From a virus, in IMG/VR virus record IMGVR_UViG_3300033182_000145, positions 1 through 63,982 of that record: a DNA stretch of 63,982 nucleotides; one strand, written 5' to 3'. Made by a program: the position numbers and the translations under genes. Each line of letters starts with the position of its first letter. Positions within the stretch are counted from its first letter, which is position 1. This document shows positions 34,811 to 43,059 of the stretch, piece by piece. Below the pieces are notes generated by a model. The model had not been told where the DNA came from, searched no databases, and was given only the letters and a program-made list of their open reading frames with translations.

Positions 34811-35110
34811 ATGGGACTATCAATTGATGGACACGACCAAGGATATGGTGGTAGTTTCAATGCGCACAAGCATTGGAAGAAGTTAAGAGAAAAGCACAGA
34901 AAGAATGATGCCCACAAGGCCAGAGGTGGTAATAGAATATGGAAGCCAGAAGTTTATTCCTCCACTGGTGCTGGCAAAGGCGACAAAGAAAGAAAATCAG
35001 ATGTTCCTAAGGAAGTTTATGACTTGAATTATGATCTTGCTTTTGGTAAAATAACAAGAGAAGAACACACTCAAAAACTAAAGGAACTTGGATTTGAAGA
35101 TATGGGATAA
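34811..35110 (+). CDS. Unknown protein, 99 aa
   Basis: 99 residues, basic, Gly/Lys-rich: GHDQGYGGSFNAHKHWKKL, then STGAGKGDKERKSDVP. The C-terminal half is helical. GGAGG precedes the ATG. The RNA polymerase start lies in its 3' end. I do not recognise it. Confidence 0.7.
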   Translation: MGLSIDGHDQGYGGSFNAHKHWKKLREKHRKNDAHKARGGNRIWKPEVYSSTGAGKGDKERKSDVPKEVYDLNYDLAFGKITREEHTQKLKELGFEDMG

Positions 35111-37535
35111 ATTAAGCAGACAGGACCAGGACAAACGTATCTCTGCTCAATACGACTACGAACAGACCATGCTAACCTATGGTCGGGATAGATACTGGCG
35201 TGACTACGACCGTGCTCCCGACGAAGGTATCCCTGAACAAGAGATGATTGACTCTTCTATCCTCGAGTTGGAAGAGGTATATCAGGAGTGGATAGATACT
35301 GTGTGTCAGTCCACCAAATCTCCGCAGTGGCTGTACCCCCTTCTTGAGCTGGGTGCTAGGAAGATGGCTGATATTACTATACGTGCTGTAGTTAGGTACT
35401 GGTTTACTAGTAGTTTCTGGAATAGTTGGAACGATGAGTTACACACTCCGCCACTGGCTCAGACAATTGCTACTGCTATCTCCCAAGATGCGTGTGATAT
35501 CATTTCATTCCAAAGAGCAAAAAATAATTACAAGAGTGACTGGCAGGCTCAGTCTAAGTTTATCAAAAACTGGACAACCAAGAGATGCCGTGCTTTCTCC
35601 AAGAAGGTAGAGGAGAACATCAAGCTCTCTATTAAACAGAAGCACGACTTTGGTCATCACATGCTCCGCATTGCTGCGTGTTCTAATATTATTATTCTCA
35701 AACCGCAGACAATCAAGAAGGGCAGATCCTTTAGGAAGTATACGTTCGTTGAGATCCATCCGGAAGTTCTCAAGGAATTACATAACCGACACCAACTATT
35801 AGAAACATCCTGCCTTATCTACAGACCTATGCTTGCACCGCCCGTGCCACACAGTCTGATAGAATCAGGCGGATACCAAACAATCCCTCTCCGAAAGCCT
35901 GTTGTTCAAGGCTACCGATCTAATTTTTTCGGAGAGAAACCAAAGAAGCAGAAGTTCTCTACGCCATCCCAGCAGGTTATTGATGGGTTGAATATTCTCA
36001 TGGAGACCGAGTGGGCTATCAACAAGCCTGTCCTTGAGGTGATGGAGAATATGTTCAAGAATAATACCGGGCTGGCTAACCTCCCCTATTATTCCTTCGA
36101 TGAGTTCATGTTCAATGAGCCCTTCCCTAAAGTTGGGTCAAAAGAAGAGCAAGCCATCTGGTGCTGTAAGAGGGAAGAAGCATGGGGTGACTGGTACAAG
36201 CAGGAGCAGGGGAGAGGGAGAATGTTGGTCCGCCTGAAGCTGGCAGAACAACTGTCAGACTGGCAGTTCTTCTACCATTCCTATACACTGGACTTTAGAG
36301 GACGGGCCTATACTATATGTGAGTTATTATCACCACAGTCTTCGGACTTTGATCGTGGTTTAATTATGTTTGGTACACCTATTAAGCTTACCGAGCGAGG
36401 CAAGTACTGGCAGAAGGTAAACCTTGCCAACCTTTTCGATCAAGACAAGGTAACATTCGATGATCGTGTTAAGTGGGTGGATGATAACTGGGACATGATT
36501 GAACGCATCAACCTCGACCCTTATAGTAATAAGGAGTGGATTGATGATGCGAAGAAGAAGAATAAATCGTGGCAGCGTCTTGCGGCTATTTTTGACATAT
36601 GTCGTGGTGATGGATATTGCTCGATCCCTACTAACCTAGACGGGAAGTGCAACGGTAACCAACACCTGAGTGCAATCATGGGAGATCCTGTTATTGCTAA
36701 GCTCACTGGTGTAAGTCCATCTAACCAACCAGAAGATCTGTATCAGTTTGTTGCTGACAACACAACCGAGTATTGTCAAGAGCACGTAGACGATAACGTA
36801 TGGTACGAGCAGTTCCTTGATCACTGGGATGGTAAGATACAACGACAAGTCACCAAACGTCCTACGATGTGCGATGCTTATGGCCTCACGTTCTATGGTA
36901 TTCAAAAGTACCTGAAGATAGAGGGCCATATGGACTGGGTGGCAAAAGAAAAATCAGGTGCTGCTATTGTAGAGATGGCCCGAGCAATAAAGGGAAGCCT
37001 CGACCGAGCTCTTGTTGAGCCTAACAAAGCCAAAGGCTACCTAAAAGATGTGGCCGATAAGAGCAGCCGACTCAATCAGCATTTGGTTTGGACTACCCCG
37101 AGTGGGTTCAAGGTGGTGCATTACTATAATCAGGTAAGCACCCGGAGATCTTTAGCCAAGCTGTTCAACAACAAAGAACTCACCTTCTTTGTACGAACAC
37201 AAGACGTAGATTCCAGAGGAGCTCGTCAGGCTATCTCACCAAACTTTGTTCACTCATTGGACGCCGCTCATATGATCTTAAGTATTTTAAAGATGCGCAA
37301 GGCTGGCATTGAATACTTCTGTATGATACATGATTCATACGGATGCCACCCAAACTATGTAGATATCATGTCTCAAATTATTAGAGAGACATTCTTAGAG
37401 ATTCATCAAGAAAACCAACTTGAGAATTTTAAATCCGAAGTAGAGTCTAATCTTGGTATTGTACTCCCTGACGTTCCAGAAAGGGGGGACCTCAATATCA
37501 ACTGTGTATTAGACTCTGAATATTTCTTTGCATAA
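35094..37535 (+). CDS. T7-type single-subunit RNA polymerase
   Basis: About 813 residues (T7: 883). Motif A NLDGKCNGNQHLSAI with Asp516; motif B RQVTKRPTMCDAYG with Lys588 and Tyr596; motif C CMIHDSYGCHP with Asp747; and the LDFRGRAYT segment of the palm. All catalytic residues of the phage family are present. It transcribes late phage genes from its own promoters. TTG at 35094 is chosen because AAGGA lies 8 nt upstream; TTG at 35088 is possible but too close to that site. The next likely ATG would trim the N-terminus by some 25 residues. It overlaps the upstream gene by 17 nt. Confidence 0.93.
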   Translation: MKIWDKLSRQDQDKRISAQYDYEQTMLTYGRDRYWRDYDRAPDEGIPEQEMIDSSILELEEVYQEWIDTVCQSTKSPQWLYPLLELGARKMADITIRAVVRYWFTSSFWNSWNDELHTPPLAQTIATAISQDACDIISFQRAKNNYKSDWQAQSKFIKNWTTKRCRAFSKKVEENIKLSIKQKHDFGHHMLRIAACSNIIILKPQTIKKGRSFRKYTFVEIHPEVLKELHNRHQLLETSCLIYRPMLAPPVPHSLIESGGYQTIPLRKPVVQGYRSNFFGEKPKKQKFSTPSQQVIDGLNILMETEWAINKPVLEVMENMFKNNTGLANLPYYSFDEFMFNEPFPKVGSKEEQAIWCCKREEAWGDWYKQEQGRGRMLVRLKLAEQLSDWQFFYHSYTLDFRGRAYTICELLSPQSSDFDRGLIMFGTPIKLTERGKYWQKVNLANLFDQDKVTFDDRVKWVDDNWDMIERINLDPYSNKEWIDDAKKKNKSWQRLAAIFDICRGDGYCSIPTNLDGKCNGNQHLSAIMGDPVIAKLTGVSPSNQPEDLYQFVADNTTEYCQEHVDDNVWYEQFLDHWDGKIQRQVTKRPTMCDAYGLTFYGIQKYLKIEGHMDWVAKEKSGAAIVEMARAIKGSLDRALVEPNKAKGYLKDVADKSSRLNQHLVWTTPSGFKVVHYYNQVSTRRSLAKLFNNKELTFFVRTQDVDSRGARQAISPNFVHSLDAAHMILSILKMRKAGIEYFCMIHDSYGCHPNYVDIMSQIIRETFLEIHQENQLENFKSEVESNLGIVLPDVPERGDLNINCVLDSEYFFA

Positions 37536-37545
37536 GGAAAGTGTT

Positions 37546-37800
37546 ATGACTCACTTGATTGTTGGGAATGAAGGCGACCTTGAACACGGCATTAAGTACG
37601 CTACGAAGGTTGCTTTAAACGCGGGGCACGAGACAGAGATTGAGTTTACTTTTACAAGCAAGAAGTTAATGCAGATCTTTGCTGTGAACCTCTTCGATAC
37701 ATGGGTAACCGAGCAAGTCCCTCAGGATGTTAATCTCGATTTGACTTTTAATGTACCCGGTTTGGAAGAGGATGATGACGATGACACAATTCTACAGTGA
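37546..37800 (+). CDS. Small acidic protein, 84 aa (paralogue 1)
   Basis: 84 residues with NEGDLEHGIKYATKV, then KKLMQIFAVNLFDTW and a poly-Asp tail (EEDDDDDT). The next-but-one gene (37872) is a diverged copy with NEGDMEQGIK and FTNLLDTF in the same order. AAGGA precedes the ATG. Function unknown. Confidence 0.7.
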   Translation: MTHLIVGNEGDLEHGIKYATKVALNAGHETEIEFTFTSKKLMQIFAVNLFDTWVTEQVPQDVNLDLTFNVPGLEEDDDDDTILQ

Positions 37801-37894
37801 AGACCATGGTTATATTCTGATTGAAGTAGATGATTCAGATTACATCTTAGTAGATATTGAGGAAGACTTTTATGATGACGATGATGATTGCTAA
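37781..37894 (+). CDS. Acidic mini-protein, 37 aa
   Basis: 37 residues, very acidic, ending YDDDDDC. It overlaps both paralogues and may exist mainly to couple their translation. Moderate support only. Confidence 0.4.
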   Translation: MTQFYSEDHGYILIEVDDSDYILVDIEEDFYDDDDDC

Positions 37895-38090
37895 CGAAGG
37901 GGACATGGAGCAGGGCATTAAACAATTCCTGCGACTGTCTGTTTTGGACGGCAAGAAAACCGTTGTTATGTTTTTCCCAAGCGAGACTATGGCAAATATA
38001 TTTTTTACAAACCTGTTAGATACGTTTGAATTAGTGGGCATCGAGGGGCCTGTTAATATTGATACTGTTTTGGTTATGCCAGAGGATTAA
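37872..38090 (+). CDS. Small protein, 72 aa (paralogue 2)
   Basis: 72 residues related to the 84-residue protein at 37546: ANEGDMEQGIKQFLRL, then ETMANIFFTNLLDTFE. Identical gap and order indicate tandem duplication. Several ATGs lie close together; 37872 has GAGGAAG upstream. Function unknown. Confidence 0.6.
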   Translation: MMTMMIANEGDMEQGIKQFLRLSVLDGKKTVVMFFPSETMANIFFTNLLDTFELVGIEGPVNIDTVLVMPED

Positions 38091-38093
38091 ATT

Positions 38094-38756
38094 ATGTCAA
38101 GAGTATTAGTTATTGGTGACCTACACCTACCGGCAGAACGCTCGGATTACCTAGCCTTCTGCAAGAAACTTAAAACTAAATACAAAACTACAGAGACTGT
38201 GTTTATTGGTGATGTGTTAGATCATCATGCTATCTCGTTCCACCAGAAGAATCCCGAAGCTGATTCGGCTATCGCTGAATATCACAGATCCATGGAGAAG
38301 ATGAAGGATTGGAAGAAGGCCTTCCCCAACTCCAAGGTTTGCATTGGTAATCACGATGAGAGAGTTCACAGGCTGTCGGCTAACGCCGGTATCCCTGCAA
38401 TGTATCTCAAGGATTACTCAGAGGTATTCGATACTCCTACGTGGGAGTGGGATTATGAGTGGGTGATTGACAATGTTTCCTACACACACGGAACTGGTAC
38501 ATCATCTGGGAATACTCCCGCATTCAACGCCGCCAAGGCTAGATCTCAGAGCACTGTGAGCGGTCACGTTCACTCTGTTGCTTCGATCAACTGGATGGCT
38601 GGGCCGAGAGGCTCAAAGATTTTTGGTTTTAATGTTCCCTGTGGGGTTGACATGAACCACAGATTGATGTATTATAGTAAGAACTTCTTAAAGAAGCCAG
38701 TCAACGGGGCTGGCGTAGTAATTGATGGTAAACCTTATATGGAGGTTATGGACTAA
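38094..38756 (+). CDS. Calcineurin-like metallophosphoesterase
   Basis: 220 residues. Metal-ligand motifs of the family in order: GDLHLP (Asp9, His11), GDVLDHH (Asp40), GNHDE (near 86-90) and GHVH (near 156-159). It hydrolyses phosphoesters such as nucleic acids, nucleotides or phosphoproteins; the substrate here is unknown. Phages carry such enzymes next to replication genes. Starts 3 nt after the paralogue gene. Confidence 0.9.
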   Translation: MSRVLVIGDLHLPAERSDYLAFCKKLKTKYKTTETVFIGDVLDHHAISFHQKNPEADSAIAEYHRSMEKMKDWKKAFPNSKVCIGNHDERVHRLSANAGIPAMYLKDYSEVFDTPTWEWDYEWVIDNVSYTHGTGTSSGNTPAFNAAKARSQSTVSGHVHSVASINWMAGPRGSKIFGFNVPCGVDMNHRLMYYSKNFLKKPVNGAGVVIDGKPYMEVMD

Positions 38757-38941
38757 TGGAAGAAGTCAAAGAAGTGGTGTCCAATGACGACACCGTTTGG
38801 ATTCCTTTCGAGGAAGTTGAAAAGTTTGTCATGTCTTTGAGGGACATGATGCAAGTAATGATTACGAATATGGACAGCACGTTGGACGCTGTTCGCAAAG
38901 CTATTGAAACAAATGAAGGAGATAATAATGATGGGAACTAA
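38756..38941 (+). CDS. Small helical protein, 61 aa
   Basis: 61 residues, acidic and helical, starting on the upstream stop (TAATGG) and overlapping the SSB start by 14 nt. Unrecognised. Confidence 0.6.
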   Translation: MEEVKEVVSNDDTVWIPFEEVEKFVMSLRDMMQVMITNMDSTLDAVRKAIETNEGDNNDGN

Positions 38942-39455
38942 GATTGCACCTTTTACCACGCACACCATTGACGTTCAGTGGTCGCACCTGCACGCACCGG
39001 ATGACAAGTTTGGTGCCGATTCGGCTAATCACAACATCACTGTTGTTGTTGATGATGAGCTTCAGACGAAGCTTGATCAGCTGTTGAAGGAGAGTGGTGC
39101 CACGAAGATCAACGGTATGCGTACCGATGACAACGGCACGACGCTTCTCAAGGCCAAGTCAAAGACTATGGTCAAGAAGAACGTTAACACTTTCCCTTGT
39201 CGGGATGCTGCTGCTGAGCGGACGGAAGCCGTTCCGTTTGGTGGTGACAAGGTTCGCCTTCGACTTGCACCGGCCCTGCTGTCTAGGGATAACTCCCTGA
39301 GCCTGTACCTCAATGGTTGTCAGATCATTGAGAAGAACATGCAGGACAGCTCCGGTGGATTCGAGGCTACTGAAGGATTTGATGGATCTTCTTTCGTGGC
39401 TCCCAAGTCTGAGGACACCACGGAAGCTGAAGATTTTGATGATCTCCCGCTGTGA
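38928..39455 (+). CDS. Single-stranded DNA-binding protein (T7 gp2.5-like)
   Basis: 175 residues with a beta-rich core and an acidic C-terminal tail ending DFDDLPL, the interaction tip of phage SSBs. By position (before RusA and primase-helicase) and size it fits T7 gp2.5. ATG at 38928 has AAGGAG 6 nt upstream. Its codons are C/G-rich, like the major capsid gene, consistent with abundant protein. Confidence 0.75.
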   Translation: MMGTKIAPFTTHTIDVQWSHLHAPDDKFGADSANHNITVVVDDELQTKLDQLLKESGATKINGMRTDDNGTTLLKAKSKTMVKKNVNTFPCRDAAAERTEAVPFGGDKVRLRLAPALLSRDNSLSLYLNGCQIIEKNMQDSSGGFEATEGFDGSSFVAPKSEDTTEAEDFDDLPL

Positions 39456-39838
39456 TGCCTGAGTGGCTCTTTCCTATTAGTCCTGTAGCGGCAAGTAGGC
39501 CCCGTGTTTCACGGCACGGGGCTTACTTCGCCGGTCCTTACAAACACTTCAGGGCTGAGTGTTCTGAGGTTGTCCCCCTTATACTTGGGGATGAGTTCGT
39601 ACCCTACGACCGACCATTAAAGGTTGATGTAGAGATATACGTAAAGCAACCTAAGAAAACAAAACTATCCGCACCGAAGGCAGACATTGATAATTTTTTA
39701 AAGGCTATCTTTGATGTCTTAAACGGTAAACTGTGGGTAGATGACAACCTGATACACGAAGTCTATGCTGTCAAAAGCTGGGCTAGGGAAGGGAGCGATG
39801 GTTATTTTACTGTCGGTGTAGATGTCTTAGGCCAGTAG
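39455..39838 (+). CDS. RusA-family Holliday junction resolvase
   Basis: 127 residues with the RusA signature: SRPRVSRHGAYF near the N-terminus, then KADIDNFLKAIFDVLNGKLW and VDDNLI, with the Asp cluster that binds metal. It resolves branched DNA before packaging and takes the place of T7 gene 3 endonuclease I. It starts on the SSB stop (TGATG). Its last ten bases, stop included, form the 5' end of tRNA-Met. Confidence 0.85.
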   Translation: MPEWLFPISPVAASRPRVSRHGAYFAGPYKHFRAECSEVVPLILGDEFVPYDRPLKVDVEIYVKQPKKTKLSAPKADIDNFLKAIFDVLNGKLWVDDNLIHEVYAVKSWAREGSDGYFTVGVDVLGQ

Positions 39839-39901
39839 CTCAGCGGTCAGAGCAGGCGGCTCATAATCGCTTAGTCCCCGGTTCGAATCCGGGCTGGCCT
39901 A
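39829..39901 (+). tRNA. tRNA-Met (CAT)
   Basis: 73 nt. Acceptor AGGCCAG/CTGGCCT (39829-39835 with 39894-39900), anticodon CAT in loop CTCATAA, T-arm CCCGG-TTCGAAT-CCGGG, discriminator A. No encoded CCA. The 5' end overlaps the RusA gene. Confidence 0.92.
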
Positions 39902-39904
39902 CTT

Positions 39905-39977
39905 GCTCCGGTAGCTCAGGGGACAGAGCAACGGCCTTCTAAGCCGTGGGTCGTAGGTTCGAATCCTACCCGGAGTG
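39905..39977 (+). tRNA. tRNA-Arg (TCT)
   Basis: 73 nt. Acceptor GCTCCGG/CCGGAGT, anticodon stem ACGGC/GCCGT with loop CTTCTAA (anticodon TCT), T-arm GTAGG-TTCGAAT-CCTAC. Reads AGA and AGG; AGA is frequent in the virion genes. Confidence 0.93.
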
Positions 39978-39981
39978 CTTT

Positions 39982-40065
39982 GCCCTTGTGGCGGAACTGG
40001 CAGACGCGACAGACTTAAAATCTGTTTCCCGTTAGGGAGTATGGGTTCGAGTCCCATCGAGGGTA
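39982..40065 (+). tRNA. tRNA-Leu (TAA)
   Basis: 84 nt with a long variable arm (CCCGTTAGGGAG). Acceptor GCCCTTG/CGAGGGT, anticodon TAA in loop CTTAAAA, T-arm ATGGG-TTCGAGT-CCCAT. Reads TTA, the preferred Leu codon of the giant and other late genes. Confidence 0.93.
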
Positions 40066-40070
40066 TTAGT

Positions 40071-40157
40071 ATGAATGAAATTGTTGTTGCTTTTTTAGTT
40101 ATGATAGGTATTTTTGTAATGGTCTGTAAGATCTGGTTTGCAGAAGAAAGTGAGTAG
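40071..40157 (+). CDS. Tiny membrane peptide, 28 aa
   Basis: 28 residues, one hydrophobic span (VVAFLVMIGIFVMVCKIW) with a short acidic tail. The only ribosome-site-like bases (GAGGG) are within the tRNA-Leu 3' end. Plausible as a small holin-type peptide but weakly supported. Confidence 0.4.
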   Translation: MNEIVVAFLVMIGIFVMVCKIWFAEESE

Positions 40158-40160
40158 TTT

Positions 40161-40547
40161 ATGAGAACACTATTGACAACCCTATTATCGTGTGTTATAC
40201 TGTGTGGATGTGCAACGAAAAACTTAATGACAACATCTCGTGGAACACTCGAGGCGGTTACGGCAAGCCCGGTCGGAAGCTGCTCACCAATGCTAAGTTG
40301 GTTAGGTGGTATATGCATCCTCGGGGGGATGGCCCTTCTGGTTATATCCCGAGGAACAATGGGCTGGAGGCCGCTTATTGGAGGAGTATTATTCGTCCTG
40401 ATTAACTACGCTATTTCTATGTATGCTAGTTGGTTCTTTCTTCCAGTTGCAATTTCAACGGGGGCACTGAGCCTCGCTTGGACTGGTAAGATTGTATGGA
40501 AAATCGTCAACGATGACAACATTAAACTTAAGGAGTTGAAGTTATGA
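40161..40547 (+). CDS. Lipoprotein / multi-span membrane protein, 128 aa
   Basis: 128 residues. An N-terminal signal with lipobox LCGC near residues 14-17 would give a lipid-modified Cys, followed by three or four hydrophobic spans (WLGGICILGGMALLVISRG, LIGGVLFVLINYAISMYA, and one near 95-115). Clustered with two other small membrane genes, it may belong to lysis or host-membrane modification. A sigma70-type promoter overlaps its start. Confidence 0.65.
   Translation: MRTLLTTLLSCVILCGCATKNLMTTSRGTLEAVTASPVGSCSPMLSWLGGICILGGMALLVISRGTMGWRPLIGGVLFVLINYAISMYASWFFLPVAISTGALSLAWTGKIVWKIVNDDNIKLKELKL
40173..40201 (+). promoter_or_regulatory. Sigma70-type promoter inside the lipoprotein gene
   Basis: TTGACA at 40173-40178, 17-nt spacer, TATACT at 40196-40201. 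Eleven of twelve consensus bases match. It could drive the small membrane gene and primase-helicase independently of upstream transcription. Confidence 0.55.
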
Positions 40548-40681
40548 ATTGGATTGATTCTGTTTTAGGTACTATCTTTTATTCTGTCCTTGTCTTCATG
40601 CTTGGCGGCATGATGGGTAGCCCGCTCTGGTGCTGGCTCAAGGGTAAGTGTCCCTTTATGACCAAGTGCCAGAAGTGCTGA
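40544..40681 (+). CDS. Small membrane protein, 45 aa
   Basis: 45 residues, one span (FYSVLVFMLGGMMGSPLW) and four Cys at the end (KCPFMTKCQKC). Overlaps the upstream stop (ATGA); AGGAG lies before it. Unrecognised; lysis accessory or toxin-like peptide possible. Confidence 0.6.
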   Translation: MNWIDSVLGTIFYSVLVFMLGGMMGSPLWCWLKGKCPFMTKCQKC

Positions 40682-40690
40682 GGAGTTTAA

Positions 40691-42415
40691 ATGTCTAATG
40701 TAATTGACCGAGAGCAGTGTCCTGTCTGCGCTAGTCGTGGGCAGGACACCTCTCGTGACAACCTAGCTGTATATGATGATGGACACAAGTATTGTTATTC
40801 CTGTAGATATTATGAAAGAGGAGACATGAGTAAAACTGTGCATGATGAACAACCACAAACAACATCCAATGGCTTGAAGTTCTTGGACGGAAACATTACT
40901 GCTCTAAATGAGCGTAAGATTTCTGAGAAGACTGCTCGCCTGTACAACTACCAAACCCTCACGGTTGGTGAGAAGAAGGTAGAGATTGCCTCGTTCTATC
41001 GAGACAATAAGATTGTAGCACAAAAGCTACGAGGCCCCAACAAGGTATTCCAATGGCGTGGAGAAACTTCTAACTCTACGCTGTGGGGACAGCATCTCTG
41101 GAAGAGTTCCAAGGGTAAGCGTCTTGTTATTACTGAGGGTGAGATTGACTGCATGACTGTCAACCAACTGCTTGGTGGTACGTGGCCTGTAGTTAGCCTG
41201 CCTAATGGTGCGGCTGGTGCTGAGCGTGCTATTCGAGATAACCTTGAGTTTGTGAATAGCTACGAAGAAGTTATCCTTATGTTTGATCAGGACGAGGCTG
41301 GTCAGGATGCCGTCCAGAAGGTGGCAGATCTGATCCCTCCGGGTCGCTGTAAGGTTGCTACGCTTCCGTACAAGGACGCCAACGAATGCCTGCTTAAGAA
41401 TGCTGGTAAGGCTGTCGTCCAAGCCATGTGGGAAGCTCAGCTCTACAGCCCTGATGAGATCCTACATATCTCACAGGTATCTGAATGCGAGGCCATGGAG
41501 ACTACAAGAGTTTATCCCTTCCCGTTTGATGGGCTGTCTGAGTTTCTTCTCGGCCAGCGTAGTGGAGAGATTACTCTGTGGGCTTCCGGTACTGGTTCTG
41601 GTAAGTCTACTATTCTTCGAGAAGTAATCCACCACCACCTTGAAGAAGGTCGTAGTGTCGGTGCTATCATGCTCGAAGAATCCCCGCAGGAAACTGTTGA
41701 TGATATTGTTTCGCTGATTATCAACAAGCCTGTCAGGGCTATTCGTGCCAAGAAGATTATGAACGAGCTTAGAACAAAGCTTGGTAAGGAGCCGATTGAC
41801 ATTGATGTTATTGATGATCTCACTGATGAGGAGTATGCTGAAGCACGGCGTACTCTTGAGCGATCCTCGCTCTACATCTACGATCACCTTGGCAACAACG
41901 GATTGCAGAACCTGTGTGCTCGTATCGAGTTCATGGCTGTATCTCTTGGTGTAGATGTTATCGTTCTAGATCACATCACGGCTGCGGCTGCTGGTCTTTT
42001 GACCACATCCTCAGACTATGATGGAGGATCTTCCGAACGACTGCTGATTGACAACATCATGAAGGAACTCCGTGGTCTGGTATCCAGAACTGGTGTTCAT
42101 ATTGATGTCATCTCTCAGTTGAAGAAGACCAGCAAATCTTATGAAGAGGGTGATCGTATTACTCTTCAGGATCTACGTGGCTCTGGTTCTCTTGCTTCTG
42201 TTCCTAATACTGTTATTGCTCTCGAAAGAGACAGGCAGAATCCTGATAGCCGAGTTGCTAATACCACAATTGTCCGTGTGTTGAAGAATCGACTGACTGG
42301 CAAAGCTGGTATTGCTTCGTGCTTGTTCTATGATCACGGCACTGGCCGTCTCAAAGAACTGGACTTCGGTATTGACGACGAAGGAAATGTTGTTAACGAT
42401 TGGGATAGCGCATGA
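40691..42415 (+). CDS. Primase-helicase (T7 gp4-like)
   Basis: 574 residues. N-terminal zinc module with Cys10, Cys13, Cys35, Cys38; TOPRIM motifs VITEGEIDC near 144-152 and MFDQDEAGQ near 197; RecA-like helicase with Walker A GTGSGKST near 300 and Walker B VIVLDHI near 423. It primes lagging-strand synthesis and unwinds the fork together with PolA. All expected elements are present (T7: 566 residues). AGGAG precedes the ATG. Confidence 0.95.
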   Translation: MSNVIDREQCPVCASRGQDTSRDNLAVYDDGHKYCYSCRYYERGDMSKTVHDEQPQTTSNGLKFLDGNITALNERKISEKTARLYNYQTLTVGEKKVEIASFYRDNKIVAQKLRGPNKVFQWRGETSNSTLWGQHLWKSSKGKRLVITEGEIDCMTVNQLLGGTWPVVSLPNGAAGAERAIRDNLEFVNSYEEVILMFDQDEAGQDAVQKVADLIPPGRCKVATLPYKDANECLLKNAGKAVVQAMWEAQLYSPDEILHISQVSECEAMETTRVYPFPFDGLSEFLLGQRSGEITLWASGTGSGKSTILREVIHHHLEEGRSVGAIMLEESPQETVDDIVSLIINKPVRAIRAKKIMNELRTKLGKEPIDIDVIDDLTDEEYAEARRTLERSSLYIYDHLGNNGLQNLCARIEFMAVSLGVDVIVLDHITAAAAGLLTTSSDYDGGSSERLLIDNIMKELRGLVSRTGVHIDVISQLKKTSKSYEEGDRITLQDLRGSGSLASVPNTVIALERDRQNPDSRVANTTIVRVLKNRLTGKAGIASCLFYDHGTGRLKELDFGIDDEGNVVNDWDSA

Positions 42416-43059
42416 TTGTAGTAACTGGAGCAGGTAGATGTGGATCTAGTCTTATGATGCAAACCCTGTACCACTTAGGTGTGCCCATGCTTGGCACTCC
42501 TGAAACAGATACGGGCTGCAACACTATGCTGAAGGAAGACCCAACAGGTATTCTTGCACAGCAGATAATCGACATGAACCCTAAGGGTTACTGGGAACTC
42601 CCCATTAAGGAGATCTATAAGATGATCGACTTCGGGTTTCCTGAGCATGCTGGTCGTGCTGTAAAGATTATGGGTGCGGCGTTCTCTGATCTGAACACTA
42701 ATGATATTGAGAATGTTATCTTCTGTAAACGTAGAGATCGAGATACCCAAGCAGAAGGGCTGCACAAGATGGCCCAGCTGGATCTTGAGATTAAGAAAAG
42801 AAATAACACCACCAACACCTATATTGACTGGTTTGAAAACAAAACCGTAGACGATGTGTTCATGAGGCAGCAGCTAACGCTCAACCATATTGAGCATATC
42901 CTGAAGGAAGAGAATGTCAACTATATTGAGGTTGTGTTTGAAGATATTGTTTCGAATCCCCAACCGGAGATCGAGAGAGTAGTCCAGTTTCTAAACTTAG
43001 ATGTGGATATTTCAAAGGCTGTAGATAATGTGGATGTAAGGAATGAAATTAGCATTTGA
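42412..43059 (+). CDS. Sulfotransferase-like P-loop protein
   Basis: 215 residues. N-terminal 5'-phosphosulfate-binding loop TGAGRCGSSLM (residues 5-15), KMAQL.. helices, and the C-terminal FEDIVSNPQPEIERVVQFLNL-type end (YEDLV..P...L..I..FLGL pattern) typical of PAPS-dependent sulfotransferases. It would transfer sulfate from PAPS to an unknown acceptor, possibly cell-surface sugar or a phage component. It overlaps primase-helicase by 4 nt and PolA by 17 nt, so it is locked into the replication operon. This is an auxiliary cargo gene with no T7 counterpart. Confidence 0.75.
   Translation: MIVVTGAGRCGSSLMMQTLYHLGVPMLGTPETDTGCNTMLKEDPTGILAQQIIDMNPKGYWELPIKEIYKMIDFGFPEHAGRAVKIMGAAFSDLNTNDIENVIFCKRRDRDTQAEGLHKMAQLDLEIKKRNNTTNTYIDWFENKTVDDVFMRQQLTLNHIEHILKEENVNYIEVVFEDIVSNPQPEIERVVQFLNLDVDISKAVDNVDVRNEISI

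Noticed and set aside
40190-40405. Alternative small frame overlapping the lipoprotein gene
   Set aside because: It lacks a ribosome site and overlaps a frame with a signal peptide and membrane spans.
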